64,000 bases of DNA from contig MKJV01000096.1 in the NCBI GenBank assembly GCA_001942185.1, positions 1-64,000 on the forward strand. The letters are read 5' to 3'. Under the pieces are notes generated by a model. That model was not told where the DNA came from. It did no database searches and saw nothing but the letters and a program-made list of their open reading frames with translations. The translations under genes and the position numbers were made by a program. The DNA is from Pseudonocardia sp. CNS-004. Lineage in GTDB: Bacteria; Actinomycetota; Actinomycetes; Mycobacteriales; Pseudonocardiaceae. This document shows positions 56,224 to 64,000 of this stretch, piece by piece (position 1 is the stretch's first letter; each line of letters begins with the position of its first letter).

Positions 56224-56252
56224 GCACCACGTTTGATCCCATGTCGCGTAGA
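56224..56252 (+). repeat. Element-end direct repeat, right copy
   Basis: GCACCACGTTTGATCCCATG and following bases; partner of 31451-31479. It lies between the integrase start and attR, where arm-type sites are expected. Confidence 0.5.
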
Positions 56253-56290
56253 TCGAGCTGTCGACGAGCGGAGAAACCACTGGTCAGACC

Positions 56291-56337
56291 TGGAGCCGGA
56301 GGTCGGGATCGAACCGACGACCTACCGCTTACAAGGC
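56291..56337. repeat. attR (47-bp repeat within intact tRNA-Thr)
   Basis: Same sequence as 31310-31356. Integration regenerates the full tRNA on this side because the element supplies the 3' part. Confidence 0.95.
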
Positions 56338-56365
56338 GGTTGCTCTACCACTGAGCTACACCGGC
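56291..56365 (-). tRNA. tRNA-Thr (anticodon TGT)
   Basis: Starts GCCGGTG, D arm GCTC/GAGC, anticodon arm ACCGC-CTTGTAA-GCGGT with TGT at positions 34-36, T arm GTCGG-TTCGATC-CCGAC, acceptor 3' strand CTCCGGC, discriminator T and encoded CCA. One T-T mismatch is visible at acceptor position 6-67. Integration target of the element. Confidence 0.95.
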
Positions 56366-56474
56366 CGGTACCTGGCGACATCCTAGACGCGCGATCGTCG
56401 CGCGCACCTACCCTGGGTTCCATGCCGCAGTCGATCGCCACCGTCGTGGGCGAGATCCGTCCGGGACGGGCCGG

Positions 56475-57893
56475 ATGACACCGGGCGAACGGTTCACCCG
56501 CCGGGTCCGCACGGCGTTGCGGCGCGAGGCGCACGGGTTGCTGCACGCCGGCCCGCCGACGGTGCAGCTCATGCGGCCGCTCGGCCCGCGGGTGCCGGAC
56601 GATGCGCGGGTGCAGCAGGTGCTCGACCTGTGCATGCGGGTGGGGGAGGTGCTGCTCTCCAGCGGCGAGAGCGTCGACGAGACGTCGCAGACCATGACGC
56701 GGCTGGCGGCGACGGCCGGTCTCTCGGCCGTCGATGTCGACATCACGTTCAGCTCGATCACCATGTGCTGCCACCGGGGCATGGCGGCCGCGCCGGTCAC
56801 GTCCATGCGGCTGGTCCACTACCGCGCGCTCGACCTGACGCGGCTGGAGGAGGTCGCCGAGATCGTCGCGCGGGTCGAGCGGGCCGAGCTCGACATCGAG
56901 GCGGCGTCCGCCGCGCTCTACGACGCGGTCAGCGCTCCGCACCCGTACCCGCGGTGGGTCGCCACGGCGGGGTGGGCGGGGCTCGCCGGTTCGGTCGCGC
57001 TCCTCCTCGGCGCCGCCCCGGTCACGGCGCTGGCGGCGTTCCTCGTCACGGGGCTCATCGACCGGCTCGGGCGGATGCTCAACCGGTGGGGGCTGCCCGC
57101 GTTCTTCCGGCAGGTGGTCGGCGGGCTGATCGCCACGGGTGCCACGCTGGCGCTCTTCGCGGCGGGGGTGATCCCGGAAGGAACCCGACCGTCGCTCGTG
57201 GTGGCGGCGAGCATCACGGTGCTGCTGTCGGGGCTGTCGGTCGTCAGCACGGTGCAGGACGCGATCTCGGGCTACTACGTGACCGCGGCGGGCCGGGCGG
57301 CGGAGATCGCGCTGCTCTCCGCGGGCCTGCTCACCGGCGTCGTCCTCGCGTTGAAGATCGGGATCGAGTTCGGGGTCCAGCTCGAGGTGGCGGGCGAGCT
57401 GCCCACCAGCGCCGGGCGGTTCGGCGTCTCCGTGCTGGCCGCGGCGCTGGCCGCGGCCTCCTTCTCCCTCGCAGGCTACGCCCGGTGGCGGCCGTTGCTC
57501 GCCGCCGGGCTCGCGGGAGCGGCGGGCTGGGGGACCTACGGCGTGCTCACCCAGGTCCTGGCGGTCGGGCCGGTGGCGGCCACCGGCGCCGCGGCCGTCG
57601 TGGTGGGGATCGCCACCGGCCTGCTCCGCCGGAGCGGCGGCGGCGTATCACCGCTCGTCGTCACGCTCGCCGGGATCACTCCCCTGCTGCCGGGCTTCAC
57701 GGCGTACCGGGGCTTCTACCAGCTCTCCGTCGAGGGCCTCGCCGACGGCCTGGTCACCGTCACCGTCGCGCTCGGCATCGGGCTCGCGCTCGCCGCCGGA
57801 GTCGCGTTCGGTGACCACGTGGCCCGCCCGCGCCGACCGGAAGACGTGACGACCGCCCCGGAAGCGGCGCCATCGGAGCCCGACCGGCAGTAG
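56475..57893 (+). CDS. ThrE-type threonine/serine exporter
   Basis: 472 aa. N-terminal cytoplasmic hydrolase-like domain with GEVLLSSGESVDETSQTMTR and VDITFSSITMCCHRG, then about ten membrane helices, including the internal AAVVVGIATGLLRRSGGGVS and PLLPGFTAYRGFYQL. This matches the ThrE family (both halves fused) of amino-acid exporters. It starts about 110 bp after the tRNA-Thr gene on the opposite strand. The frame is intact. Confidence 0.9.
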   Translation: MTPGERFTRRVRTALRREAHGLLHAGPPTVQLMRPLGPRVPDDARVQQVLDLCMRVGEVLLSSGESVDETSQTMTRLAATAGLSAVDVDITFSSITMCCHRGMAAAPVTSMRLVHYRALDLTRLEEVAEIVARVERAELDIEAASAALYDAVSAPHPYPRWVATAGWAGLAGSVALLLGAAPVTALAAFLVTGLIDRLGRMLNRWGLPAFFRQVVGGLIATGATLALFAAGVIPEGTRPSLVVAASITVLLSGLSVVSTVQDAISGYYVTAAGRAAEIALLSAGLLTGVVLALKIGIEFGVQLEVAGELPTSAGRFGVSVLAAALAAASFSLAGYARWRPLLAAGLAGAAGWGTYGVLTQVLAVGPVAATGAAAVVVGIATGLLRRSGGGVSPLVVTLAGITPLLPGFTAYRGFYQLSVEGLADGLVTVTVALGIGLALAAGVAFGDHVARPRRPEDVTTAPEAAPSEPDRQ

Positions 57894-57925
57894 GCTCGTT
57901 TCCGCCCCGTCCCACGAGGAGGAAC

Positions 57926-59349
57926 ATGCCGTCCACTACCGCGCAGTCCGCAGATTTCGTGGTGGTGGCCAACCGGCTGCCGGTCGACCTGGAGAAGCTG
58001 CCCGACGGCTCTCAGCGGTGGAAGCGCAGCCTGGTGGCCTGGTCACCGCGCTCGAACCGATGCTCCGCAGCCGCGAGGCGCGTGGGTCGGCTGGCCGGGG
58101 CTCGCCGACGCCGACGTCGAACCGCTCGTCGAGGACGGCCTGCACCTGCACCCCGTGCGGCTCTCCGCGCAGGAGGTCGAGGAGTACTACGAGGGCTTCT
58201 CCAACGCCACGCTCTGGCCGCTGTACCACGACGTCGTCGCCCCGCCCGCGTTCCACCGCCGCTGGTGGCAGGCCTACGTGCGGGTCAACCAGCGCTTCGC
58301 CGAGATCACGGCGCAGGTCGCGGCGCCGGACGCCACCGTGTGGGTGCAGGACTACCAGCTGCAGCTGCTGCCGGCGGCGCTGCGCGAGCTGCGCCCGGAC
58401 CTGCGGATCGGGTTCTTCCTGCACATCCCCTTCCCACCCACCGAGCTGTTCATGCAGCTGCCGTGCGCCGGCGGATCGTCGAGGGTCTCCTCGGCGCCGA
58501 CCTCGTCGGCTTCCACACCCCGGGCGGGCCCGCAACTTCCGGTGGCTCGCCACCCGGCTCGCAGGCGCCCGCCCCGGCCACGGGCGCACCGAGGTGGTGA
58601 TCGACGGTCGCACCGTCAAGCTCGGGGCGTTCCCGATCTCGATCGACTCCGCCGCCCTCGACAAGCTGTCGCGCACCCCGGAGGTGCTGGAGCGGGCGAA
58701 GCAGATCCGCGCCGATCTGGGCGACCCGGAGCGGGTGGTGCTGGGCGTCGACCGGTTGGACTACACGAAGGGCATCGACGTCCGGCTGCGCGCCTTCGAG
58801 GAGCTGCTCGCCGAGGGCCGGGTGCACGCCGACAAGACCATCATGGTCCAGCTCGCCACCCCGAGCCGGGAACGCGTCGAGCACTACCAGAAGATGCGCG
58901 CCGACATCGAGCAGTCCGTCGGCCGGATCAACGGCGAGTACGCCCGCGTCGGGTTCCCCGCCGTGCACTACCTGCACCAGTCGCTGCCCCGGCACGAACT
59001 GGTCGCGTTCTTCGTGGCCGCCGACGCCATGCTCGTCACGCCGCTGCGCGACGGCATGAACCTCGTCGCCAAGGAGTACGTGGCGTGCCGGCACGACAAC
59101 GGCGGTGCGCTGGTGCTGTCGGAGTTCGCCGGAGCGGCGCTCGAGCTCAAGGACGCGCTGCTGGTCAACCCGCACGACACCGACGGCGTCAAGAACGCGC
59201 TCTACGAGGCCATCACGATGGACCGCGACGAGGGCCGCAAGCGGATGCGAGCGCTGCGCAGGCAGGTGCTCGCCCACGACGTCGACCGCTGGGCCCGCAC
59301 GTTCCTCGACACGCTCGGGCTCCCCCCGAGCGAGAAGGCAGGACGATGA
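57926..59349 (+). CDS. otsA: Trehalose-6-phosphate synthase (four frameshifts)
   Basis: About 475 aa GT20 enzyme: UDP-glucose plus glucose-6-phosphate to trehalose-6-phosphate. VVVANRLPVD, VWVQDYQLQLLPAALRELRP, GFFLHIPFPPTELF, GADLVGFHTPGG, LGVDRLDYTKGIDVRL, FVAADAMLVTPLRDGMNLVA and EYVACRH are canonical. Breaks near 58031, 58080, 58465 and 58530, each repaired by one G or C. Ribosome-binding site GAGGAGG; stop overlaps otsB. Confidence 0.93.
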
Positions 59350-60097
59350 CCGACCTCGGCGCGGCCGTGCGGGCCCTCGCCCACGCCCGTCACCTGCTCG
59401 TCGCCCTCGACTTCGACGGTGTGCTCGCGCCGATCGTCGCGGTGCCGTCGGACGCGCGGCCGCTCCCGGACAGCGCCGCGGCGCTCGAGCGGCTGGCGAC
59501 GCTGCCCGCCACCACGGTCGCGCTGCTGTCGGGGCGCGGCCGGGCCGACCTGGCCGCCGTGTCCGGCTTCGGCAGCCCGATCCGGCTGGTCGGCAGCCAC
59601 GGCAGCGAGTTCGACGACGGCGTCTCCATCCTCGACGACGAGCAGCGCGCGCGTCTCGACCGGCTGGCGGCCGAGCTGCGCGAGCTCGTCGACGGCGAGC
59701 CGGGGGTCACGCTGGAAGCGAAGCCCGCCGGCATGGCCGTGCACGTCCGGAACGCGCCGCCCGAGGTGGGCACCCGCGTGCTCGACGCCGTGCGAGCCGG
59801 GCCTGCCACCAGGGACGGCGTCGAGGCGACCCCGGGCAAGGCCGTGCTCGACCTGTCCGTCGCCCGGATGGACAAGGCGCCGCGCTCGACCGGCTCCGCG
59901 AGAGCGTCGCGGCCGACGCGGTGCTGTTCGCGGGCGACGACGTCACCGACGAGAAGGCGTTCGCCCGCCTGCGCCCCGGCGACGTCGGGGTGAAGGTCGG
60001 CCCCGGAGACACGGCGGCGCAGCACCGGGTGGACGGGCCACCGGACGTCACCACGCTGCTGCGGCAGCTGGCGGAGGCCCGCCGCTCCGGAGCCTGA
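59346..60097 (+). CDS. otsB: Trehalose-6-phosphate phosphatase (one frameshift)
   Basis: About 250 aa HAD phosphatase completing trehalose synthesis: motif I VALDFDGVLAPIV, VALLSGR, LVGSHGSEFDD, VLDLSVARMDKG and motif IV VLFAGDDVTDEKAF. The frame breaks near 59878 (one G missing after ATGGACAAG). ATG 59346 overlaps the otsA stop by 4 bp, an otsAB operon. Confidence 0.93.
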
Positions 60098-60107
60098 TCA
60101 CGGGAGG

Positions 60108-60494
60108 CTACGGCTGTTCGGCACGAAGCCGCCGGTCGTAGTCCTGCCGGCTCTTCTGGATCTCGTCGGCGTGCCCGACGGTCCAGTCGTACAGGTGGCC
60201 GAACGGGTCACGCAGGGACTCGCCGAGCGGGGTGAGCGAGTACTCGACGCCCACCGGTGAGGTGGGCAGTACGTGCCGCTCGATCATGCCGTTGCGTTCC
60301 AGGCGGCGCAGGGTCTGGGTCAGGACCCGCTGGGTGACGCCCTCGAGGCGGCGCTTGATGTCGTTGAACCGGCGGGGCCTGTCGAGGACGGCCATCACCA
60401 TCATCGACCACTTGTCGGCGATCTGGTCGAGGATCGGGCGGCTGGGGCAGTCGGCACGGTAGACGATGCCGGTGTCCGGGCCCGGAACAGCCAT
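60108..60494 (-). CDS. HxlR-family regulator
   Basis: 128 aa from ATG 60494. Winged helix: CPSRPILDQIADKWSMMVM, RRFNDIKRRLEGVTQRVLTQ, TLRRLERNGMIERHVLP. The single Cys near residue 16 is at the redox-sensing position of HypR/QorR-type HxlR proteins. Divergent from an enoyl-CoA hydratase gene, its likely target. Confidence 0.9.
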   Translation of the reverse strand: MAVPGPDTGIVYRADCPSRPILDQIADKWSMMVMAVLDRPRRFNDIKRRLEGVTQRVLTQTLRRLERNGMIERHVLPTSPVGVEYSLTPLGESLRDPFGHLYDWTVGHADEIQKSRQDYDRRLRAEQP

Positions 60495-60562
60495 GTCGGT
60501 ATCCTCCGTGATCCTAGCGATGCCCAATGTGCGTTATTGACGTCGATCGTCCACCACCGGAG

Positions 60563-60587
60563 TCTAGGTATTCATCGGGAACCTAGA
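60563..60587. promoter_or_regulatory. Inverted repeat in the HxlR/hydratase intergenic region
   Basis: TCTAGGT (60563-60569) and ACCTAGA (60581-60587) are separated by 11 bp, in the divergent promoter region and 30 bp before the chosen hydratase start. Candidate HxlR operator. Confidence 0.55.
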
Positions 60588-60616
60588 TGCCTGCCTGGTA
60601 CGGATCGGAGATCTTC

Positions 60617-61450
60617 ATGCACGACGGCGCCCCGGCGACCCTGCGAGTGAGCCGCGAGGCCGGCATCGTCCGAGTCACGCTCGACAACCCGCCCGTGAAC
60701 GTCCTTGATGTCCCCCTCATGTCCGAGCTCCTGCACCTGCTGAGGACGTTGCAAGACGACGAGGCGGCCCGGGTGATCGTGTTCGACAGCGCCGACCCGG
60801 ACTTCTTCATCGCCCACGTCGACATGTCCCTCGTCGACGAACCGCACGCCTTCGACGAGCTCGCGGCGAGCGCGCCGGAAGGCGTCAACGTCTTCCAGGC
60901 ACTCGGCGAGCAGCTGCGGCACCAGCCGCAGGTGACGATCGTCAAGCTCGCCGGGATCGCGCGGGGCGGAGGGGCGGAGTTCGTCGCGGCCGCCGACATG
61001 GCCTTCGCCGCGGTCGATCGTGCCGGGATCGGCCAGATCGAGGCCCTCATGGGCATCGTCCCCGGCGGCGGAGGCACCCAGTACCTCGCCCGTCGGATCG
61101 GCCGCAACCGTGCCCTGGAGGTGGTGCTGGGAGCCGACCTCCACGACGCGGAGACCGCCGAGCGCTACGGCTGGGTCAACCGGGCCGTGCCCGCCGACGA
61201 GCTCGACGACGTCGTCGACCGGCTCGCCCGCAACATCGCGGCACTGCCCGACGGGGTGGTCACCGCGGCGAAGCGCGCCATCCTCCCGGACGACCTGTCG
61301 GAGGGCCTGCCGCGGGAGCACGACGCCTGGGCGGGCCAGATCGTTCGGCCCGCGGCGGAACGGTTGATCCGGGGCGGGCTGGCTCGCGGCGCCCAGACCC
61401 GCGAAGGCGAGCGGGACCTGGAGGGCCTGCTGCGCGGCCTGGCCGGCTGA
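60617..61450 (+). CDS. Enoyl-CoA hydratase/isomerase family protein
   Basis: 277 aa from ATG 60617 (GGAG upstream; an in-frame ATG at 60587 overlaps the operator-like repeat). VTLDNPPVNVLDVPLMSEL, FFIAHVDMS, oxyanion segment LAGIARGGGAEFVAAADMAF and GIGQIEALMGIVPGGGGTQY with a Glu in the active-site helix. Substrate unknown. Divergence from HxlR suggests induction by a reactive compound. Confidence 0.85.
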   Translation: MHDGAPATLRVSREAGIVRVTLDNPPVNVLDVPLMSELLHLLRTLQDDEAARVIVFDSADPDFFIAHVDMSLVDEPHAFDELAASAPEGVNVFQALGEQLRHQPQVTIVKLAGIARGGGAEFVAAADMAFAAVDRAGIGQIEALMGIVPGGGGTQYLARRIGRNRALEVVLGADLHDAETAERYGWVNRAVPADELDDVVDRLARNIAALPDGVVTAAKRAILPDDLSEGLPREHDAWAGQIVRPAAERLIRGGLARGAQTREGERDLEGLLRGLAG

Positions 61451-61455
61451 GACGA

Positions 61456-61850
61456 TCAGGCGGGGTCGGCGGACGCCAGGCGCCGGTCGGCTTCTCCCAG
61501 GTCAGCGGGAGGGACTCGGCGGGCGTCACCCAGAACCGGAAGGTCGATGCGGCCATCGCCGCACGGTGGCGCCGCATCACCGTCAGGTGCGGTTCGCCGC
61601 GTACGGCCGCGTCCAGCGCCGCCCCGTCGCGCCACGCGCTGAGCGTGGCGAACTCGCGGCGCAGCGGGTGGGCGACGAGCGAGACCCCGATGGCGCCGTC
61701 GGCCTTGCGCATCTGCGCGAGCACGCGCATGGAGTCGACGAAGAACGGCAGGACGTGGCGGAGGCCGCGCACGCGGAAGCGGGAGGCCATCACGACCACC
61801 TCGCTCGCGGGCGCGGCCTGGCCTGCGGGGATCCAGGGCAGGGTGGGCAC
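61456..61850 (-). CDS. Small monooxygenase-like (dimeric alpha-beta barrel) protein (one frameshift)
   Basis: About 131 aa, GTG 61850: SEVVVMASRFRVRGLRHVLP, IGVSLVAHPLRREFATLSAW, MRRHRAAMAASTFRFWVTP. Resembles spheroidene-monooxygenase/antibiotic-biosynthesis-monooxygenase-type small proteins. The frame breaks near 61493, then ends EADRRLASADPA. Divergent from the TetR gene across two operator-like palindromes, so presumably TetR-regulated. Confidence 0.7.
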
Positions 61851-61866
61851 GGCACGCTCCTTCGGT

Positions 61867-61914
61867 CTTGTCATCGACAAGATGCCGTCGGTCGCACATC
61901 TTGTCAATGGCAAG
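61867..61914. promoter_or_regulatory. Paired TetR-type operators
   Basis: CTTGTCATCGACAAG (61867-61881, perfect 6-bp arms) and CTTGTCAATGGCAAG (61900-61914, one mismatch). Starts are 33 bp apart, about three helical turns, in the divergent promoter region of the TetR and monooxygenase-like genes. Confidence 0.8.
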
Positions 61915-61934
61915 ACCTCGGGTAGGGTGGTGAC

Positions 61935-62495
61935 GTGCCCTACCACCACGGTGACCTGCGCCGCGCCCTGCTCGACACCGCGCTCGAGGCCATCGAGGAG
62001 CAGGGCCCGGCCGCGGTGAGCCTGCGGGACGTCGCACGCCGAGCAGGCGTCTCGCACGCCGCACCCACCCACCACTTCCGCGACAAGACCGCCCTCCTCA
62101 CGGCGCTCGCCGCCGAGGGGTGGTCGCTGCTCGCCGACGCGCTGCGGGAGGCAGCCGCGGGCGGGGGCGAGTTCGCCGAGCTCGGCGTCGCCTACGTCGT
62201 GTTCGCCACCTCGCACCCGGCCCACTTCGCCGTGATGCGGGCGCCCGGCCTGGCCCGCACCGACGACCCCGACCTGGAGGCCGCCATGGGGCGGGCGAGC
62301 GCAGAGATGCGATCCGGCGTGCGGCGGTTCGAGGCGGGGAGCACGCGCGACGCCGACACCACCTCGCTCGCCGCGTGGTCGCTGGTGCACGGCCTGGCCG
62401 CCCTGATCCTGGAAGGCGCGGTACCGCTGAAGGCGGATGCGGACGTGGCCGAGGTGGCCCGCGCGGTGACGGCTCGCCTCCGCCCCCCACCCTGA
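61935..62495 (+). CDS. TetR/AcrR-family repressor
   Basis: 186 aa, GTG start. HTH: RRALLDTALEAIEEQGPAAV followed by SLRDVARRAGVSHAAPTHHF and RDKTALLTALA. The C-terminal part, with AHFAVMRAPGLARTDDPDLE and WSLVHGLAALILEGAVPL, resembles the WHG-type TetR_C domain. Lies 20 bp from the nearest operator half, consistent with autorepression. Confidence 0.92.
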   Translation: MPYHHGDLRRALLDTALEAIEEQGPAAVSLRDVARRAGVSHAAPTHHFRDKTALLTALAAEGWSLLADALREAAAGGGEFAELGVAYVVFATSHPAHFAVMRAPGLARTDDPDLEAAMGRASAEMRSGVRRFEAGSTRDADTTSLAAWSLVHGLAALILEGAVPLKADADVAEVARAVTARLRPPP

Positions 62496-62508
62496 ACCGG
62501 CAGGGGCG

Positions 62509-63611
62509 TCACCAGCCCGAGAAGAAGCGCTCCTCCACGCGGGGACGGCCGCTGGTGGTGCCGACGACCAGCTCGGTGGGCAGGGTCACCCTGCGCGGGC
62601 GGTTGCGGTCGCCGCGCTCCAGCAGCAGCTCACCGGCCACCCGCCCCTTCTCCAGCACGGGCTGGCGCACCGTGGTGAGCCCGGCACGCTCGGCCTCGGG
62701 CACCCCGTCGAAGCCGGTGATCGTGAGCTGGTCGGGCACGTTCAGGTCGCGGTCGGAGGCGTGGCGCAGCGCGCCGAGAGCGAGGATGTCGGACGTGCAG
62801 ACCAGCGCGGTGATGTCGGGCTGGGCCGCGAGCAGCGCGCCGGCCGCGTCCTGGCCGGCGTCGACGCTGTGCTCGAAGCGTTCGTGGACGGGCACGTCCG
62901 CCCAGTCGATGCCCACCTCGGCGAGCCCGTCGCGGATGCCGGCGAGCCGGTCGCGCTGAACCGGGTACGTGGCGCTCGCCTGCCGATCGAGGCCGGCCGG
63001 GCCGTTGTTGTGCCCGGCGGCCAGCCGCATGCACAGCACACCGAGCCGGCGGTGGCCGAGTCCGGTGAGGTGCCGGGTGAGCGCGAGCATGCCGGCGCGG
63101 TCGTCCACGCCGACCCGGTCGACGCCCTCGACCCCCATCGGCTGGTCGCACACGACGGTGGGCACCGGGCGCTCGAGCACGGCGAGGAAGTGCGGGTCGT
63201 CCTCCCGCACCGAGTAGACGACGAAGCCGTCGACGCCCGCCTGGTGCACCGCCGTGACGTCCGCCTGGTCGGGGCTCACCGGCACCAGCAGGAGGCCCTG
63301 CCCCGCCTGCTCGCACGCGAGCGCGAGCCCCTCCAGGAACCCGGTGGCCGCCGGGTCGCGGAAGGCGTACGACAGCGCCTCGGTGAGCAGCAGGCCGACG
63401 GCGCCGCCTTGCGGGTGCGCAGCGACCGCGCGACGGGGTCCGGCCCGGGATAGCCGAGTCGTCGTGCCGCCTCCAGCACGCGGGCGCGCAGGGGTGCGGA
63501 CAGCTGGTCCGGTCGGTTGTACGCGTTCGAGACCGTCGTCCGTGAGACACCGAGTTCGGCGGCGAGCGAGGCGAGAGTCGCGGGACGGCGGACGTTGGGA
63601 GGCCCTGCCAT
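62509..63611 (-). CDS. LacI-family regulator (one frameshift)
   Basis: About 367 aa. N-terminal HTH: ATLASLAAELGVSRTTVSNA, YNRPDQLSAPLRARVLEAAR. The periplasmic-binding-protein-like part starts GGAVGLLLTEALSYAFRDPA and includes CTSDILALGALRHA and ITGFDGVPEA. The frame breaks near 63408 (one G missing in GGCGGGCGCC). An operator lies just upstream. The effector is likely a sugar-type ligand; the target beyond itself is unknown. Confidence 0.9.
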
Positions 63612-63615
63612 CGTC

Positions 63616-63630
63616 GAACCGTAACGGTTC
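63616..63630. promoter_or_regulatory. LacI-type operator
   Basis: GAACCGTAACGGTTC is a perfect palindrome (6-bp arms, 3-bp centre) five bases upstream of the LacI start, fitting autoregulation. Two AACGGTTA half-sites lie at about 63683 and 63702, toward the next gene. Confidence 0.75.
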
Positions 63631-63744
63631 AGACACTCAAGCGGAAAGTCGTGTGACACGGCCCTCCGAACCGGCGACGCCCGAACGGTTACAGTGAATC
63701 GACAACGGTTATCAGTACGATCGACTCCGGGGAGTGCACTCGCC

Positions 63745-64000
63745 ATGCCGTTCCGTCGCGCAGCCGTCGCCGCGCTCGCCGTCCTGACCGTCGCGGGCTG
63801 CTCCTCCGGCACTTCCGGCGCCGAATCGCCCGCCGCCCCGCCCGCCGAGGACACCGCGATCACCGTCGTCGCCTCCACCAACGTCTACGGCAGCATCGTC
63901 GAGGCCGTCGGCGGCAGCCGGGTCACCGTCGACTCCCTCATCGACGACCCCGCCGCCGACCCCCACTCGTACGAGAGCACCCCCGCCGACGCCGCAGCCG
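63745..64000 (+). CDS. Metal (zinc/manganese-type) ABC transporter substrate-binding lipoprotein, partial
   Basis: Only the first 85 codons are in the window. Lipoprotein signal peptide with VAGC lipobox, then ITVVASTNVYGSIVEAVGGS, VTVDSLIDDPAADPHSYEST: the N-terminal half of cluster A-I (ZnuA-like) proteins, with the first metal-binding His in DPHSYE. Rest of the gene and probable permease/ATPase genes lie beyond the right edge. Confidence 0.88.
   Translation, partial: MPFRRAAVAALAVLTVAGCSSGTSGAESPAAPPAEDTAITVVASTNVYGSIVEAVGGSRVTVDSLIDDPAADPHSYESTPADAAA

Larger units (their letters stand above)
31310..56337. mobile_element. Integrative mobilizable element inserted in tRNA-Thr
   Basis: Bounded by identical 47-bp copies of the tRNA-Thr 3' end (31310-31356 and 56291-56337), giving a unit of 24,981 bp. 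The integrase gene is next to the tRNA. Inside are relaxase, coupling protein, WhiB/HTH/GntR regulators, HAD-APH cargo and a methylase/nuclease island. Average GC is slightly lower than the flanks, most clearly at 53.0-54.0 kb. There is no VirB4, other mating-pair ATPase, FtsK-type TraB or Rep gene, so it resembles a mobilizable rather than autonomous conjugative element. Confidence 0.9.

Noticed and set aside
54338..56236. 632-codon plus-strand frame opposite the integrase
   Set aside because: Antisense shadow; the minus strand carries the integrase catalytic residues.

Overview
This window is high-GC DNA (well over 70% across most of it). Its gene content points to an actinobacterium of the Pseudonocardiaceae, most likely Pseudonocardia: a def/DUF3263 neighbourhood like that of mycobacteria, ectABC, a DUF3159 protein, a WhiB protein, and actinobacterial conjugation genes (DUF2637, TrwC-type relaxase). 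The genus is an inference; no rRNA is present.

A technical pattern affects the whole annotation. More than thirty otherwise intact genes change frame once or several times, and wherever the original sequence can be guessed, one base is missing from a short G or C run. These genes are given full length with the breaks noted. They are more likely sequencing or assembly errors than real pseudogenes.

Left chromosomal part (1-31.3 kb): LytR_C-like membrane protein, DUF3263 and def; a GerMN lipoprotein; the thiamin genes thiG-thiS-thiO behind a TPP riboswitch, with thiE divergent; a sugar/glycan-type cluster (polytopic membrane protein, response regulator and histidine kinase, then methyltransferase, DUF2064 protein, GT2 and epimerase on the other strand); DUF3159; an SGNH hydrolase; a five-gene acyl-CoA catabolic cluster (ligase, two dehydrogenases, hydratase, VOC protein); ectABC behind a perfect CRP/GlxR-type palindrome; and assorted oxidoreductases, hydrolases and regulators.

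Central part (31,310-56,337): a 24,981-bp integrative element inserted in the 3' end of a tRNA-Thr(TGT) gene and bounded by a 47-bp direct repeat. From the left it holds an HNH nuclease, a DUF6416-like protein, a proteasome-like Ntn-hydrolase, a TrwC-type relaxase-helicase, a VirD4-like coupling protein with accessory genes coupled by 4-bp overlaps, WhiB, HTH and GntR regulators around a CTAG-N5-CTAG operator region, a HAD-APH pair, a nucleic-acid-modification/defence island (unknown protein plus a DndB/DGQHR-like protein facing Vsr, C5-methylase, a small protein and a probable PD-(D/E)XK nuclease), and a tyrosine integrase fused to a GntR-type wHTH. No VirB4 or FtsK-type TraB gene was found, so the element looks mobilizable rather than self-sufficient. 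Two copies of a multi-branched structured sequence with compensatory base changes lie between its genes.

Right part (56.3-64 kb): a ThrE-type exporter, otsA-otsB for trehalose, HxlR with an enoyl-CoA hydratase, TetR with a small monooxygenase-like protein and paired operators, a LacI regulator with its operator, and the start of a zinc-type ABC substrate-binding lipoprotein. Ectoine and trehalose genes together suggest osmotic adaptation.
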